A stretch of 64,000 bases of DNA from Hyphomicrobiales bacterium (GCA_024236395.1 JACKKO010000004.1:55508-119507), one strand, 5' to 3'; positions 33,716 through 43,996 are shown, counted from the first letter of the stretch. Translations and numbers: made by a program. The notes: generated from the letters alone by a model not told the origin.

Positions 33716-34975
33716 ATGGATTACAGCCGTTTTCTGAATCGTGAGCTGCAACAGCTCAAACTTGCTGGAAATTACAGGCAATTTACCGATCTGGTGCGCC
33801 ATGCCGGGCAGTTTCCGCATGCGTGGGATCATACAAACCAGCGTGAAGTCATTATCTGGTGTAATAACGATTATCTGGGTATGTCGCAGCACCCGGATGT
33901 ACTGAATGCCATCAAAAATACGGCAGAATCGGTGGGGGCCGGGGCAGGCGGTACACGGAACATTGCCGGGACGAACCACCCGCTGGTGGAACTGGAAACC
34001 GAGCTGGCGGATTTGCACGGTAAAGAAGCGGCGCTGGTGTTTAATTCCGGCTATATGGCGAATGCCACCGTGTTGGCGACGCTGGGCCGAAAATTACCGG
34101 AATGTGTGATTTACTCCGATGCCTGTAACCACGCCTCCATGATTGAAGGCGTGCGCTATAGTGGCGCGGAGAAACATATTTTCCGCCACAACGATTTGAA
34201 GCATCTGGAGCGCTTACTGGCACAGACTGATCCGGAGCGTCCGAAGATTATTGCATTTGAATCGGTATATTCCATGGATGGCGATATTGCGCCGATTAAA
34301 GAAATTTGCGATTTGGCAGACCGTTATCAGGCGCTGACCTTCCTCGATGAAGTGCATGCTGTGGGGCTTTATGGTCCGCGCGGTGGTGGCATCGCGGAGC
34401 GCGAGGGGTTGATGGATCGCCTGAATATTATCCAGGGGACACTGGGTAAAGCATTTGGGGTGATGGGCGGTTATATTGCGGCGGATCACCTGATGGTGGA
34501 TTACTTACGCAGTTTTGCCCCCGGTTTTATTTTTACCACGGCGATGGCACCGCCCATGGCTGCCGGTCTGGCTGCCAGTGTACGCCATCTGAAGGCACAT
34601 CCGGAGCTGCGCGAAAAGCATCAGGCGACGGTGCGTAAGGTAAGAGACCGTTTGGCTGCGGAGGGTATTTTTGTGATGCCGACGACGCAGAGTCATATTC
34701 TGCCGGTGCTGGTGGGAGACCCGGTGCTTTGCCGCCAGGCCTCACATTTGCTGATGGAAAATTATGGAATTTTTGTCCAGCATATCAATCACCCCACCGT
34801 GCCAAAAGGCACGGAGCGTTTGCGTATCACGCCGACACCGTTACATGATAATGAAGCGATGATCGAGCACTTTATTGGGGCGATGGTTTTGGTGTTTACG
34901 GAGCTGAAACTACTGGATACGTCAGGCAGTGCAGTGTCTACGACACCTCAACCTCAACGGCGACAGGCTCCTTAG
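33716..34975 (+). CDS. hemA: 5-aminolevulinate synthase
   Basis: The 419-residue PLP enzyme condenses glycine and succinyl-CoA to 5-aminolevulinate, the Shemin route of heme synthesis confined to alphaproteobacteria and mitochondria. It shows WCNNDYLGMSQHP, GAGGTRNIAGTNHPLVELE, FLDEVHAVGLYGPRGGG and the PLP-lysine motif TLGKAFGVMGGY. It is in an apparent operon with COX15. Its 3' end overlaps convergent clpA by 38 bases. Confidence 0.97.
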   Translation: MDYSRFLNRELQQLKLAGNYRQFTDLVRHAGQFPHAWDHTNQREVIIWCNNDYLGMSQHPDVLNAIKNTAESVGAGAGGTRNIAGTNHPLVELETELADLHGKEAALVFNSGYMANATVLATLGRKLPECVIYSDACNHASMIEGVRYSGAEKHIFRHNDLKHLERLLAQTDPERPKIIAFESVYSMDGDIAPIKEICDLADRYQALTFLDEVHAVGLYGPRGGGIAEREGLMDRLNIIQGTLGKAFGVMGGYIAADHLMVDYLRSFAPGFIFTTAMAPPMAAGLAASVRHLKAHPELREKHQATVRKVRDRLAAEGIFVMPTTQSHILPVLVGDPVLCRQASHLLMENYGIFVQHINHPTVPKGTERLRITPTPLHDNEAMIEHFIGAMVLVFTELKLLDTSGSAVSTTPQPQRRQAP

Positions 34976-37256
34976 CTTCTTCTGCGCTTTCCTCAGACTC
35001 CAGGAACAGGAAGGATAGCTTGCCGGCTTTAACGCCAGCTTTCACCGTGCCGCCCTGCTTGAGCTTACCAAAGAGGATTTCATCGGCCAATGGGCGTTTG
35101 AGTTCCTGCTCGATCAGACGTTCCAGCGGACGGGCACCATTATCACGATCATAACCGTTTTCAGCCAGCCAGTTCCGTGCATCGCGGCTGACATCCAGGC
35201 GAACACCGCGATCGGCCAGCTGTGCCCGCAGTTCATCCACAAATTTATCAACGATGCTAGCCATCAGCTTCGGCTCCAGCGGTTGGAACTGAATAATAGC
35301 ATCCAGACGGTTACGGAATTCCGGTGTAAACAGGCGGCGAATGGCTCCGCTGCTATCGCCACGTTCTTCCGCACGACCAAAACCAATCGGCGTACGTGAC
35401 ATTTCTTCCGCCCCGGCATTACTGGTCATGATAATAATAGCATTGCGGAAATCCACGGTCTTGCCGCTATTATCCGTCAGTTTGCCATAATCCATCACCT
35501 GCAGCAGGAGGTTATAGATATCCGGGTGGGCTTTTTCAATTTCGTCCAGCAACAGCAGGGTGTGGGGGTTTTGATCCAGCGCATCAGTGAGAATCCCACC
35601 CTGTTCAAACCCGACATAACCCGGCGGCGTACCAATCAGGCGCGATACCGAATGCTGCTCCATATATTCTGACATATCCACACGAACAAAATGCATGGCC
35701 ATTTCCTGCGCCAGCTTGGTGGCCAGCTCGGTTTTTCCTACACCGGTGGGGCCGGTAAACAGGTAGGAGCCGATCGGTTTTGTGCTTTTGCGCAGACCCG
35801 CACGTGAAAGTTTGATTGAGGAGACTACCGCCTCCACCGCGGAAGACTGGCCAAACACCTGTTCTTTCAGGCGTTCTTCCAGCTTTTGCAGGCGTTCGCT
35901 CTCATTAGAAGAGACGGAACGCGAAGGAATCCGTGCCATGCGGGCGACTGTTTCCTCAATATCCTCTACCGTGATAACCAGCGTACGTTTTTCGGCGGGC
36001 AGCAGGGCGTGGCGTGCTCCGGCTTCGTCCAATACATCAATGGCCTTATCCGGCAATTTCTTATCATGAATATAGCGTGCTGAAAGAATCGCAGCTGTCT
36101 GTATGGCATCGGATGAATAACGCACATCATGATGGTCTTCGTAATAATTTTTCAACCCCTCCAATATCTGGATGGTATCTTCCACCGTGGGTTCTATCAC
36201 ATCCACTTTCTGGAAGCGGCGTGCCAGTGCGCGGTCTTTTTCAAAGTGGCTGCGGTATTCTTTATAGGTAGTGGAGCCAATGCAGCGAATATCCCCACGC
36301 GCCAGGCTTGGTTTCAGCAGATTTGAGGCGTCCATGGAACCGCTGCTGGTGGAGCCGGCGCCAATGATCGTATGAATTTCATCAATGAAAAGGATTGCCC
36401 CCGGTGTTTCCTGAATGGCCTTAATAATGGATTTCAGCCGCTCTTCAAAATCCCCGCGATAACGCGTCCCGGCCACCAGTGAGCCAAGATCAAGCGAATA
36501 AATAATGGAATGTTCCAGCACATCCGGCACCTGATTATGGGTAATACGATAGGCTAACCCTTCAGCAATTGCTGTTTTTCCCACTCCTGGGTCACCCACC
36601 AGGATGGGATTGTTCTTGGTACGACGGCAAAGGATACGTACGGTATCCTCAATCTCCGTATTGCGCCCGATGAGGGTATCGATACGTCCCGCACGCGCAC
36701 GCGCGTTCAGATTGATGCAATATTTTTCTAGAATTTCGTTGGCATTGGCGATTTGCTCATCATCGCTCAGGTCGCTTGCCGGGGCACCTTGTGACTGGTT
36801 TTCTTCGACATCCGGGTAATATTCATAGCCTGGCATACCCTGCGAGAGGCAGGCCAGCACATCCAGGTTACTGATATTTTGTGCCTGCAGGAAATAGGCA
36901 GCGTGGGAATCCCGCTCGGAGAAAAGTTCCCCAAGCACATTCGCGCCAGTAATTTCGTCGTCACCACTGGCATTGGCATGGACTGCTGCACGGTGCACAA
37001 CACGCTGAAAACCAGCAGTGGGCTTCGATTCAATAATGCCTTCCACAATGAGGCTGGCGAGGTCGTTGCGCAGGAAGCTGATAATGCTATCCTGTAACAA
37101 TTCGATATCCACATTACAGCTAACAAGAATAGCCCCAGCGTCCGGATCTTCGGACAGCGCCAACAGGAGATGTTCCTGCGTGGCATATTCATGCGAATAG
37201 TCTTTGGCGATTGCGAGCGCTTGTTGAAGCGTACGTTCCAAATTAAGTGAGAGCAT
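34938..37256 (-). CDS. clpA: ATP-dependent Clp protease ATP-binding subunit ClpA
   Basis: The 772-residue AAA+ unfoldase feeds substrates to ClpP. There is a double Clp N-domain (1-150), then two ATPase modules with Walker A GDPGVGKTAIAEG and GPTGVGKTELATK, Walker B LFIDEIH and LLLDEIEKAHP, and the ClpP-binding IGF-type loop (TPIGFGRA). A Glu-rich tail of about 20 residues extends the C-terminus. It lies downstream of its adaptor gene clpS. Confidence 0.97.
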   Translation of the reverse strand: MLSLNLERTLQQALAIAKDYSHEYATQEHLLLALSEDPDAGAILVSCNVDIELLQDSIISFLRNDLASLIVEGIIESKPTAGFQRVVHRAAVHANASGDDEITGANVLGELFSERDSHAAYFLQAQNISNLDVLACLSQGMPGYEYYPDVEENQSQGAPASDLSDDEQIANANEILEKYCINLNARARAGRIDTLIGRNTEIEDTVRILCRRTKNNPILVGDPGVGKTAIAEGLAYRITHNQVPDVLEHSIIYSLDLGSLVAGTRYRGDFEERLKSIIKAIQETPGAILFIDEIHTIIGAGSTSSGSMDASNLLKPSLARGDIRCIGSTTYKEYRSHFEKDRALARRFQKVDVIEPTVEDTIQILEGLKNYYEDHHDVRYSSDAIQTAAILSARYIHDKKLPDKAIDVLDEAGARHALLPAEKRTLVITVEDIEETVARMARIPSRSVSSNESERLQKLEERLKEQVFGQSSAVEAVVSSIKLSRAGLRKSTKPIGSYLFTGPTGVGKTELATKLAQEMAMHFVRVDMSEYMEQHSVSRLIGTPPGYVGFEQGGILTDALDQNPHTLLLLDEIEKAHPDIYNLLLQVMDYGKLTDNSGKTVDFRNAIIIMTSNAGAEEMSRTPIGFGRAEERGDSSGAIRRLFTPEFRNRLDAIIQFQPLEPKLMASIVDKFVDELRAQLADRGVRLDVSRDARNWLAENGYDRDNGARPLERLIEQELKRPLADEILFGKLKQGGTVKAGVKAGKLSFLFLESEESAEEAKEPVAVEVEVS

Positions 37257-37289
37257 ATACTACCTGCCACCCTGACATGTGTGTATTAC

Positions 37290-37652
37290 CTATACGCTCT
37301 TCCTTATAACACACTTCAGTGGGTGGAGACTCTCTCTTGCCAGATTAATGACCTGCATCATCTTCGTTTCTGCGACATCGCGGGTATAAATGCCACAGAT
37401 GCCTTCGCCATCATGATGAATACTAAGCATAAGCTTTACGGACTCGTCATGGGATTTACGGAAAACCTGCTTCAGCATACCGACTACAAATTCCATTGGT
37501 GTGAATTCGTCGTCCAGAATCAGGACTTCGTACATTGAGGGAAACGCCAGCGCGGGCCTGGTTTCACTCACAGTTGGATTCATGATCACGTCCGGCGGCA
37601 CATGCTGCTGTGCATGCATACCAGTGATCGGAATAGATGCCTTCCGTTCCAT
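37290..37652 (-). CDS. clpS: ClpA adaptor protein ClpS
   Basis: The 120-residue adaptor delivers N-degron substrates to ClpA. The core shows YEVLILDDEFTPMEFVVGML, VFRKSHDESVKLMLSIHHDG and ICGIYTRDVAETK, covering the substrate pocket and ClpA-binding surface. The N-terminal 35 residues are a flexible leader. AGGGG lies seven bases before the ATG. It is 33 bases upstream of clpA. Confidence 0.95.
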   Translation of the reverse strand: MERKASIPITGMHAQQHVPPDVIMNPTVSETRPALAFPSMYEVLILDDEFTPMEFVVGMLKQVFRKSHDESVKLMLSIHHDGEGICGIYTRDVAETKMMQVINLARESLHPLKCVIRKSV

Positions 37653-37835
37653 AATTTACCCCTACAACTCTTTGTTCTTCCAAAACACTTCCAGTGGCGC
37701 TACATTCGCCATCTACTTGTCAGAATGTCAGAAAAACGCTAATAAAGTGTTAAGGAAACGAGGATTTACAGGATTTTAAGGCACTATTTCAGTAAAAATA
37801 GCTTAACCGCGGTTAACAGGGAGTAAACGTCTAAA

Positions 37836-38117
37836 ATGCAAGTAAAAATTTATCGTCCGGCACGCAATGCGATGCAATCTGGTGTGGCCAATAGCCAGCG
37901 TTGGGTTCTGGAGCCTGTGGCCACGCAAAATGCACGGTTTGTAGAGCCTTTGATGGGGTGGACCAGCAGCAGTGATACCACGCAGCAGCTTCGCCTGAAA
38001 TTTAATACCAGTGAGGAGGCAATTGCGTTTGCTAAGCAAAATGGTTGGGAATACCAGGTGCAGAAGCCTAACACCTCAATCTTGAAACCGAAATCCTATG
38101 CCAGCAATTTTGGATAG
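37836..38117 (+). CDS. NDUFS4-like accessory subunit of respiratory complex I
   Basis: The 93-residue protein matches the alphaproteobacterial ETC complex I conserved region family, homologous to the mitochondrial 18 kDa subunit NDUFS4. It reads VKIYRPARNAMQSGVA, RWVLEPV, MGWTSSSDTTQQLRLKF, EAIAFAKQNGWEYQVQKP. It stabilises the N-module of NADH:quinone oxidoreductase; the nuo genes are not here. It is convergent with dsbD, two bases apart. Confidence 0.9.
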   Translation: MQVKIYRPARNAMQSGVANSQRWVLEPVATQNARFVEPLMGWTSSSDTTQQLRLKFNTSEEAIAFAKQNGWEYQVQKPNTSILKPKSYASNFG

Positions 38118-38119
38118 AA

Positions 38120-40221
38120 TTATCGTGCGTGCTTAATAGCCTCCAATACACGCTCTTGTGTAAGGAGTTCTGGTAACAGAATTCCCTCCGGCTTGGATGG
38201 GCCATAGACGGCATTGAACGGAATCCCATAACGTCCATAACGCGCCAGATAATCGGCAATGGGTTTACTGGGTTTTGTATAATCCCCCTGCATCCGTATC
38301 ACATCTGGCGCAGAGAGTATCTGTGAAACGGGATCCCGGTCGACTACCAGTAACTTATTGGTTTTACAGGTCACACACCAGTCGGCGGTGACATCCACGA
38401 AGACCACCTTGCCTTCAGCCACCAGTGCCGGGATGGCATCGGCATCAAAAGGCACCCATTCCACACTGGTGTGTGCTGAACTACTGGTTGAAAAATACTG
38501 CGGTACGAGAAATGCTCCGGCAATACCGGTCAATAATAATAAGGTAGTCAAAGTTGTTGGGAGTTTGTCCGCATGTTTTAGTATGAGTGCGAATACCACC
38601 ACGGCCAGCGCAATGGCCAGTGCGAGTGCTGCAAGGGGGCTTTTTAAACCGGCGAAGACCCAGAGTAGCCAGAGGGCTGTTCCGGCGAGCAGCAGACCCA
38701 TCACCTGCCGTACCCGTACCATCCACATGCCCGGGCGGGGGAGCATCCGCACCATGCCGGGGAATAACGCCACAAGGATATACGGCAATGCCAGCCCGAC
38801 GCCCATTACGGTAAAGATGAGCACGATCATCTGCGGCCCCTGGCTGAAGGCGAAGCCAATGGCCGTGCCAAGGAATGGGGCAGAGCAGGGGGTGGCCAGA
38901 AGGGTCGCCAGCATCCCGGTGAAGAAATGCGCCACATAGCCGTGCCCATGTCCGGCCGTTGCCAGCCGGGAGCCAAGAAATGCCGGCAAGCCAATCTCAA
39001 ACGCGCCCAGCAGATTGGCCGCAAACAGGGTCACCACCAGTGTGACGAAGATAAGGAACAGTGGTTGCTGAAAATGGAAGCCCCAGCCTGCCGCCATTCC
39101 GGCCTGCCGCAGTAGGATCACAATCCCGGCAAGAATCAGGAAGGAAATCAGAATGCCTGCCGTGCTACTGAGGAAGCTGCGGCGAATATAGACCGTATCC
39201 TTGCCACCATGCTGCATCACGCCAAGAATCTTGATGGAAAGCACCGGCAGCACGCACGGCATAATATTGAGGATAAATCCGCCCACCAATCCAAACACGA
39301 CCAACAGAAATGGCGAGAGCGAGGCAGAGGGGGGCTTAGCTAAGGCTGCGTCGCTATCTACTTTTTTTTTACGTCATCCGCTGCCGGGGATGGGGTATCC
39401 TGGCCTTCCGTGACCTGCGCTTCCACTACTTTATCGCCATTAATCAGTGTGAGAGTGATGGTTTTTCCTTTCAGGGAGGCGTCCTTGAGCTTCAGTTCGT
39501 AGGGGACGGAGAAGGTGGCCTCTTTCCAGTCTGCGCTGAACGTGGCCTCTGGGGCGGTAAAACGGAAATCCTCTGAAATTTCCACCAGCAGTTCCGGCCG
39601 GGAAAACCCGTCTTCTGCACGGGCTTTGACGTTCAGCGTATTATTTTCTCCCGCCTGTGCGCTGAGGATTTCCAGCCCACCGGCACCATTGGGCGCGGGG
39701 ACTTTGGCCATGAACGGGTCTAATGCCGCCTGTGCTTCGGCGTCGCTATGGCTGGCCGGGATGCTGGTATCCAGCGTGATGTTATAGAACACACAGATTT
39801 CTGAGCAGACACCATAATTGCCGGACGCCTTGAGCAGGATAGGCTTTGCCGGGTCTTCCGCCTGCAGGCGCAGCGGCAGGATGATATGATGTTTATAGAT
39901 AAATGACTGAATAATTTTGTATTCCACCAGGCGGGTAGGGACGGGCCACAGTAGATTGGCCTGTTTCAGGTTTTCCGAAGCGCTGAAATCCAGCGTCAGC
40001 GGCAGGCCGGCATCACCGGGCGTACGCCAGTAGGTTTTCCAGCCCTCGGCCAGCCGGAATTCAATACCGGCATTGACTTCACCATCGGCGGATTGTGCTA
40101 CGAGTAGCCGTGTTCCCACTTCGGGGTGCTGTTCCCAGTCCGTGGTGAGCGCCTGTGCGCGGGCCGGAATCACGGCCAGCAGTGTTATCAGGCAGAGCAG
40201 TGGGAATAAACGGTGGGGCAT
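38120..40221 (-). CDS. dsbD: DsbD/ScsB-type thiol:disulfide interchange protein, split by a frameshift at an A9 run
   Basis: The gene moves reducing power from the cytosol to the periplasm. The N-terminal exported domain (39358-40221) has a signal peptide ending ARAQA and a cysteine pair in GVCSEICVF. The membrane domain shows IMPCVLPVLSIKILG and ATPCSAPFLG, and the C-terminal thioredoxin domain TADWCVTCKTNK. The first part ends DVKKK-stop at 39358. The second frame is open right up to the same place and reads VDSDAALAKPPSASLSP, so they join if the run of nine A on the coding strand (plus-strand T 39362-39370) were read as ten, giving 700 residues. Transcriptional slippage or a sequencing error are both possible. 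ATG 40221 is preferred to 40245 for its GAGG. Confidence 0.88.
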
Positions 40222-40363
40222 GGTTCCTCGCGGATGTTGGTTCATGATGGTATTCGCATTTGTGCTGCTTTTGGTTACAGGATGCCGGGCGCGGCATCAA
40301 GCGGTAAATCGATCAGAATACTTGTAAGTTGGCGCAATTTGCGTATGGTAGTGCCGCTTATAC

Positions 40364-40440
40364 GGTCCCGTAGCTCAGCTGGATAGAGTATCAGATTCCG
40401 AATCTGAGGGTCGTGGGTTCGAATCCCGCCGGGACCGCCA
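40364..40440 (+). tRNA. tRNA-Arg (anticodon CCG)
   Basis: A full cloverleaf folds. The seven-pair acceptor is GGTCCCG/CGGGACC, the D-stem GCTC/GAGT. The anticodon stem TCAGA/TCTGA has loop TTCCGAA, giving anticodon CCG for CGG codons. The variable loop is five bases, the T-stem GTGGG/CCCGC has loop TTCGAAT. The discriminator is G and CCA is encoded. Confidence 0.97.
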
Positions 40441-40480
40441 TCCTATGCTTTTCGGGCTTCGGGTGGCAGGATTGTTAAAC

Positions 40481-42205
40481 CTACTTCAATAATCCTTTGA
40501 AGAATCCGGTAGCGCCAAGGCGAAGGTTTCGTAGTGCGTACCCACCCTCCTGTACCACCAGTGTGGGTAGTTTCATAGAAGCCATCATTACGCCGATCTG
40601 CTGCATGCCCTTGGGTGATATGGTAAATGCACCAGTTGGGTCTCCAGCCATGATGTCAAAGCCTAGCGAAATCACCAGATAATCCGGCTTATATTTACGA
40701 AAAAGTGCTAGTGCACTTTCCAGTGTCTTTAAATATGTCTCGTCATCTACTCCAGGGTAGAGAGGAAAATTGCGGTTAAAGCCCTTACCCAGACCGTCAC
40801 CACGCTCATCAGAATAGCCTGCAAAATATGGGTAGGAAACACGTGGATGGCCGTGGATTGAGATAAAGTAGACATCATTCCGTTTATAGAAAATATCCTG
40901 TGAGCCATTGCCATGGTGGAAGTCGATATCAATAAATGCCACCTTACCTTTTTTTGATAAGTAATGCGCAGCGATAGCAGCGTTATTAAAATAGCAAAAT
41001 CCACCGAAAACGCCTATTTCTGCATGGTGTCCCGGCGGACGACAGAGAACGTAGGCATGTGTGCTTCCTTTCAGTATGCGTTCTGCCCCTGTTAATGCAG
41101 CATTCACCGCATTACGCGCAGCCTTGTATGCATTGGCGGTCACAGGTGTAAACGTGTCGATGCAATAATAACCCGCCTGCACTTCCCAATTCCTGGGAAT
41201 ATGGTCGGGTTTGCGTATTGGAAAGATATTCGGGTATATTAATTGCCCTGGCTCAAGTTCTGTTTCTGCTTTTTTAAGAAATTTGAATAATGCAGAGCTA
41301 TGTACTTCCAGGATATGTTTATCGCCGAAGTGCTTTACATTATGTTCTTCAAGCTGAAAACCTCCCAACCCTCTCAGTATGAACTGTACGCGTGCTGGTC
41401 TCTCAATATATCCCTTTTCCTTCAAATGATGAATCTGGTGCGCATCGCCAGTGGTGATAAAGTCCAGTACTCCCAATCCATTAATCATCATCGGTTGTAC
41501 TGTTTCGAGTTGTGTATAGTGTGGTTTGCGCAGTTTTACCTGATTGTCTTTGATTGAGGCTAGAATCTCTTTTACCTTGGCTTCTTCCGGTCGCATATTT
41601 CCCTTAATTTTAAGAATCCCGGTAACAACTTTTTTCAATGCAGCCGCACTAAGTGCCTTTGAAGTATTGATGGGGTCATACACCAGTAGCATCGGATAAC
41701 CCTGATTAGCCTTATGTGAAACAGAATCATATTTTGTACCTACAATAGGCAATGCACCAAAACGCTCGTAAAATGCCATGCGTTTCCGATTTATTTTTAT
41801 GTCAGTAATTTTATAGTTAGCTTTTTCCTGCTCATCATGGGGCACATCCATGAATAGTCCCTTGCAGCCAGCTTCTATCAACACCTCCCTTGTGCGCTCG
41901 TATAATGCAACGCCATAGCCTCGCGCGCTGCGTTTGGGATCGCTGGCGAGGTGATCCAGATAAGCATATTTTAGATCGGGAAAATAAAAAGAGAGTGCAA
42001 AGCCCAGCACTCTGTTTTTATTTCCTTCTGCTACTAGTAGTACAATATCAAAATTGTGTCTGCTGGAGAATTTTAGAAAATTAGCAATTTTGGCTGAATA
42101 TTGCGGGTAATGGGAGAAGGCCTCTTCGTAAATACGCAGAACTGCAGAAAGCGCCACGTTGTTTTGCGGTGTATGTGCATTATGAATTTGGCGAATTCGG
42201 AACAT
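40481..42205 (-). CDS. Fusion of GNAT acetyltransferase and histone-deacetylase-family deacetylase
   Basis: The 574-residue protein joins two opposing activities. Residues about 20-190 look like a GNAT fold: VLGFALSFYF, YLDHLASDPKRSARGYGVALYERT (acetyl-CoA loop near 95-101) and KRMAFYERFGALPI. Residues about 235-574 are an arginase-fold deacetylase of the HDAC/acetylpolyamine amidohydrolase family. They have RPPGHHAEIG (His393/394), the zinc ligands IDIDFHHGNGSQ (Asp428, His430) and GFDIMAGDP (Asp517), and EGGYALRNL. All catalytic residues of the deacetylase are present. Substrates may be protein lysines, polyamines or small amines. It is AT-richer than its neighbours, suggesting acquisition. 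It stands alone. Confidence 0.88.
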   Translation of the reverse strand: MFRIRQIHNAHTPQNNVALSAVLRIYEEAFSHYPQYSAKIANFLKFSSRHNFDIVLLVAEGNKNRVLGFALSFYFPDLKYAYLDHLASDPKRSARGYGVALYERTREVLIEAGCKGLFMDVPHDEQEKANYKITDIKINRKRMAFYERFGALPIVGTKYDSVSHKANQGYPMLLVYDPINTSKALSAAALKKVVTGILKIKGNMRPEEAKVKEILASIKDNQVKLRKPHYTQLETVQPMMINGLGVLDFITTGDAHQIHHLKEKGYIERPARVQFILRGLGGFQLEEHNVKHFGDKHILEVHSSALFKFLKKAETELEPGQLIYPNIFPIRKPDHIPRNWEVQAGYYCIDTFTPVTANAYKAARNAVNAALTGAERILKGSTHAYVLCRPPGHHAEIGVFGGFCYFNNAAIAAHYLSKKGKVAFIDIDFHHGNGSQDIFYKRNDVYFISIHGHPRVSYPYFAGYSDERGDGLGKGFNRNFPLYPGVDDETYLKTLESALALFRKYKPDYLVISLGFDIMAGDPTGAFTISPKGMQQIGVMMASMKLPTLVVQEGGYALRNLRLGATGFFKGLLK

Positions 42206-42365
42206 ATGAAGTGTGTAATACCAGACCGCTACGGTAACATACCGTTCTCATTATAATGTTAGTCAATCCGTTAGGCTAACGAATTATTGAGTCAGAATAG
42301 AGTTACTAAACATAAGCCCCAAATATTTATACAATGTGAGTATAAGTTATTATAACTTAATTCCC

Positions 42366-42797
42366 ATGTCTGAATTGATGCTGTTATTTGCCACGGCGCT
42401 GGTGGCGGCGACGTTATTGCCCGTACAGTCGGAGCTGGTGCTGGCGGGGCTGTATCTGGGGGGTGCGCATCACTGGCTGACGCTGCTGCTGGTGGCGACC
42501 GCGGGGAATGTGCTGGGCGCGGTGATCAACTGGCTGCTTGGGCGCTACCTCGTGCATTTTCAGGATCGGCGCTGGTTCCCGGTGAATGGGAAACACATGG
42601 AGCGCGCCGCGCGGCATTACCGGAAATGGGGCGTGTGGTCGCTGTTGCTGGCCTGGGTGCCGTTTATCGGTGATCCACTGACGGTGATTGCCGGGGTCTT
42701 CCGCACGCCGTTTCGGGTGTTTGTACTGCTGGTGACGATCGGCAAAGCCGGGCGCTATGCCTTCCTGCTGGCGGCGCTGATACAGGGTGGCGCTTAA
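42366..42797 (+). CDS. YqaA/DedA-type small membrane protein
   Basis: The 143-residue protein has three to four hydrophobic segments and the YqaA pattern ATLLPVQSELVLAGLYLGG, NVLGAVINWLLGRYL, WSLLLAWVPFIGDPLTVIAGVFR. DedA-superfamily proteins move lipids or support membrane homeostasis. The frame reaches back to a GTG at 42336, but ATG 42366 (MSELMLLF) matches the family. No good ribosome-binding site is visible. A second, shorter relative lies at 57939. Confidence 0.82.
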   Translation: MSELMLLFATALVAATLLPVQSELVLAGLYLGGAHHWLTLLLVATAGNVLGAVINWLLGRYLVHFQDRRWFPVNGKHMERAARHYRKWGVWSLLLAWVPFIGDPLTVIAGVFRTPFRVFVLLVTIGKAGRYAFLLAALIQGGA

Positions 42798-42805
42798 CTG
42801 TTAGC

Positions 42806-43996
42806 CTAGCCCTTCAGGCCGCGTTCCAGATCGTGAATGAGGTCATCGGCATCTTCCAGCCCCACCGAGAGACGCAGCAGATTTGCCGTGATGCCCAGCG
42901 TATTGCGCTCGCTTTCCTCGATATTGGAGTGCGTGGTGCTGGCCGGGTGTGTCACCAGGCTCTTGGCGTCGCCCAGATTATTGGAAATATCAATGATCTC
43001 CAGCTTGTTCAGCAGGTCAAACGCCGCGCGCTTGCCCGCCTTCAGGCGGAAGGCCACCAGATTGCCGCCCTGATCCATCTGCTTCTGCGCGATCGCGTAT
43101 TGCGGATGCGAGGGCAGGCCGGGGTAACTGACCGTTTCAATCGCCGGGTGCTGTTCCAGGAACTGTGCGACCTTCAGCGCATTGACGCAATGGCGTTCCA
43201 TACGCAGATTCAGCGTTTCCAGCCCCTTCAGCGCCACCCAGGCGTTAAACGGGCTGAGGGCCGGGCCGGTATGGCGGTGGAAGGGCAGGAGGGTCTCGGT
43301 GATGAAGCTTTCGCTTCCCAGCACCGCGCCGCCCAGCGTGCGCCCCTGGCCATCAATATGCTTGGTGGTGGAATAGACCACTACATCCGCCCCCAGATCC
43401 AGCGGGTGCTGCAGCAGCGGAGAGGCAAATACGTTATCCACAATAAACCGCGTGCCGTGCTGCTTTGTCAGCGTGGCGACAGCGGCGATATCCACCAGCT
43501 CCAGCGTGGGGTTGCTGGGGGTTTCAATAAACACATGCGTGGTGTTCGTGCGGAACGCCTGTTCCCATGCCGTCAGGTCGCGCCCGTCCACCAGCGTGAT
43601 CTTCACGCCCAGACGCGGTAGAATCTGCGTGATGATATAATGGCACGAGCCAAACAAAACCCGGCTGGCGATCAAATGGTCGCCCGGCTTGATGTCGCAC
43701 ATGATTGAGGCAAACACCGCCGCCATGCCGCTGGCCACCACGCAGCATTTCTCGGCTTTTTCCAGTAGCGCCAGGCGCTCTTCCAGCATCAGCAGGGTGG
43801 GGTTGCAATAGCGGGAATACACGAAGCCCGGCGCTTCGCCGTTAAAGCGGCTTTCCGCCACTTCCGCTGATTCGTAGCAAAAGCCGGAATTCAGGAACAG
43901 GGCCTCGCTGGTTTCGCCAAAATTGGAACGGGCCGTGCCGCCTCGTACCAACTGGGTGGCGGGTTTCCATTGTGTTTGGTCTGCGTCTTTTTTCAT
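42806..43996 (-). CDS. metZ: O-succinylhomoserine sulfhydrylase
   Basis: The 396-residue PLP enzyme of the Cys/Met-metabolism family makes homocysteine from O-succinylhomoserine and sulfide. It shows VRGGTARSNFGETSEALFL, VYSRYCNPT, ASGMAAVFAS, the PLP-lysine stretch YSTTKHIDGQGR, and SLGVTHPAST-like SLVTHPASTTHSN. Cystathionine gamma-synthase is a related alternative, but the N-terminal pattern and GQGR motif favour MetZ. It converges with the YqaA gene. Confidence 0.92.
   Translation of the reverse strand: MKKDADQTQWKPATQLVRGGTARSNFGETSEALFLNSGFCYESAEVAESRFNGEAPGFVYSRYCNPTLLMLEERLALLEKAEKCCVVASGMAAVFASIMCDIKPGDHLIASRVLFGSCHYIITQILPRLGVKITLVDGRDLTAWEQAFRTNTTHVFIETPSNPTLELVDIAAVATLTKQHGTRFIVDNVFASPLLQHPLDLGADVVVYSTTKHIDGQGRTLGGAVLGSESFITETLLPFHRHTGPALSPFNAWVALKGLETLNLRMERHCVNALKVAQFLEQHPAIETVSYPGLPSHPQYAIAQKQMDQGGNLVAFRLKAGKRAAFDLLNKLEIIDISNNLGDAKSLVTHPASTTHSNIEESERNTLGITANLLRLSVGLEDADDLIHDLERGLKG

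Noticed and set aside
40244..40327. A 27-residue frame (MMVFAFVLLLVTGCRARH...) that looks like a tiny lipoprotein with a lipobox
   Set aside because: No Shine-Dalgarno, it overlaps the dsbD start on the other strand, and a hydrophobic stretch with LVTGC can arise by chance.
42833..43621. Plus-strand open frame of 262 codons opposite metZ
   Set aside because: Mirror frame produced by GC-biased third positions in metZ.
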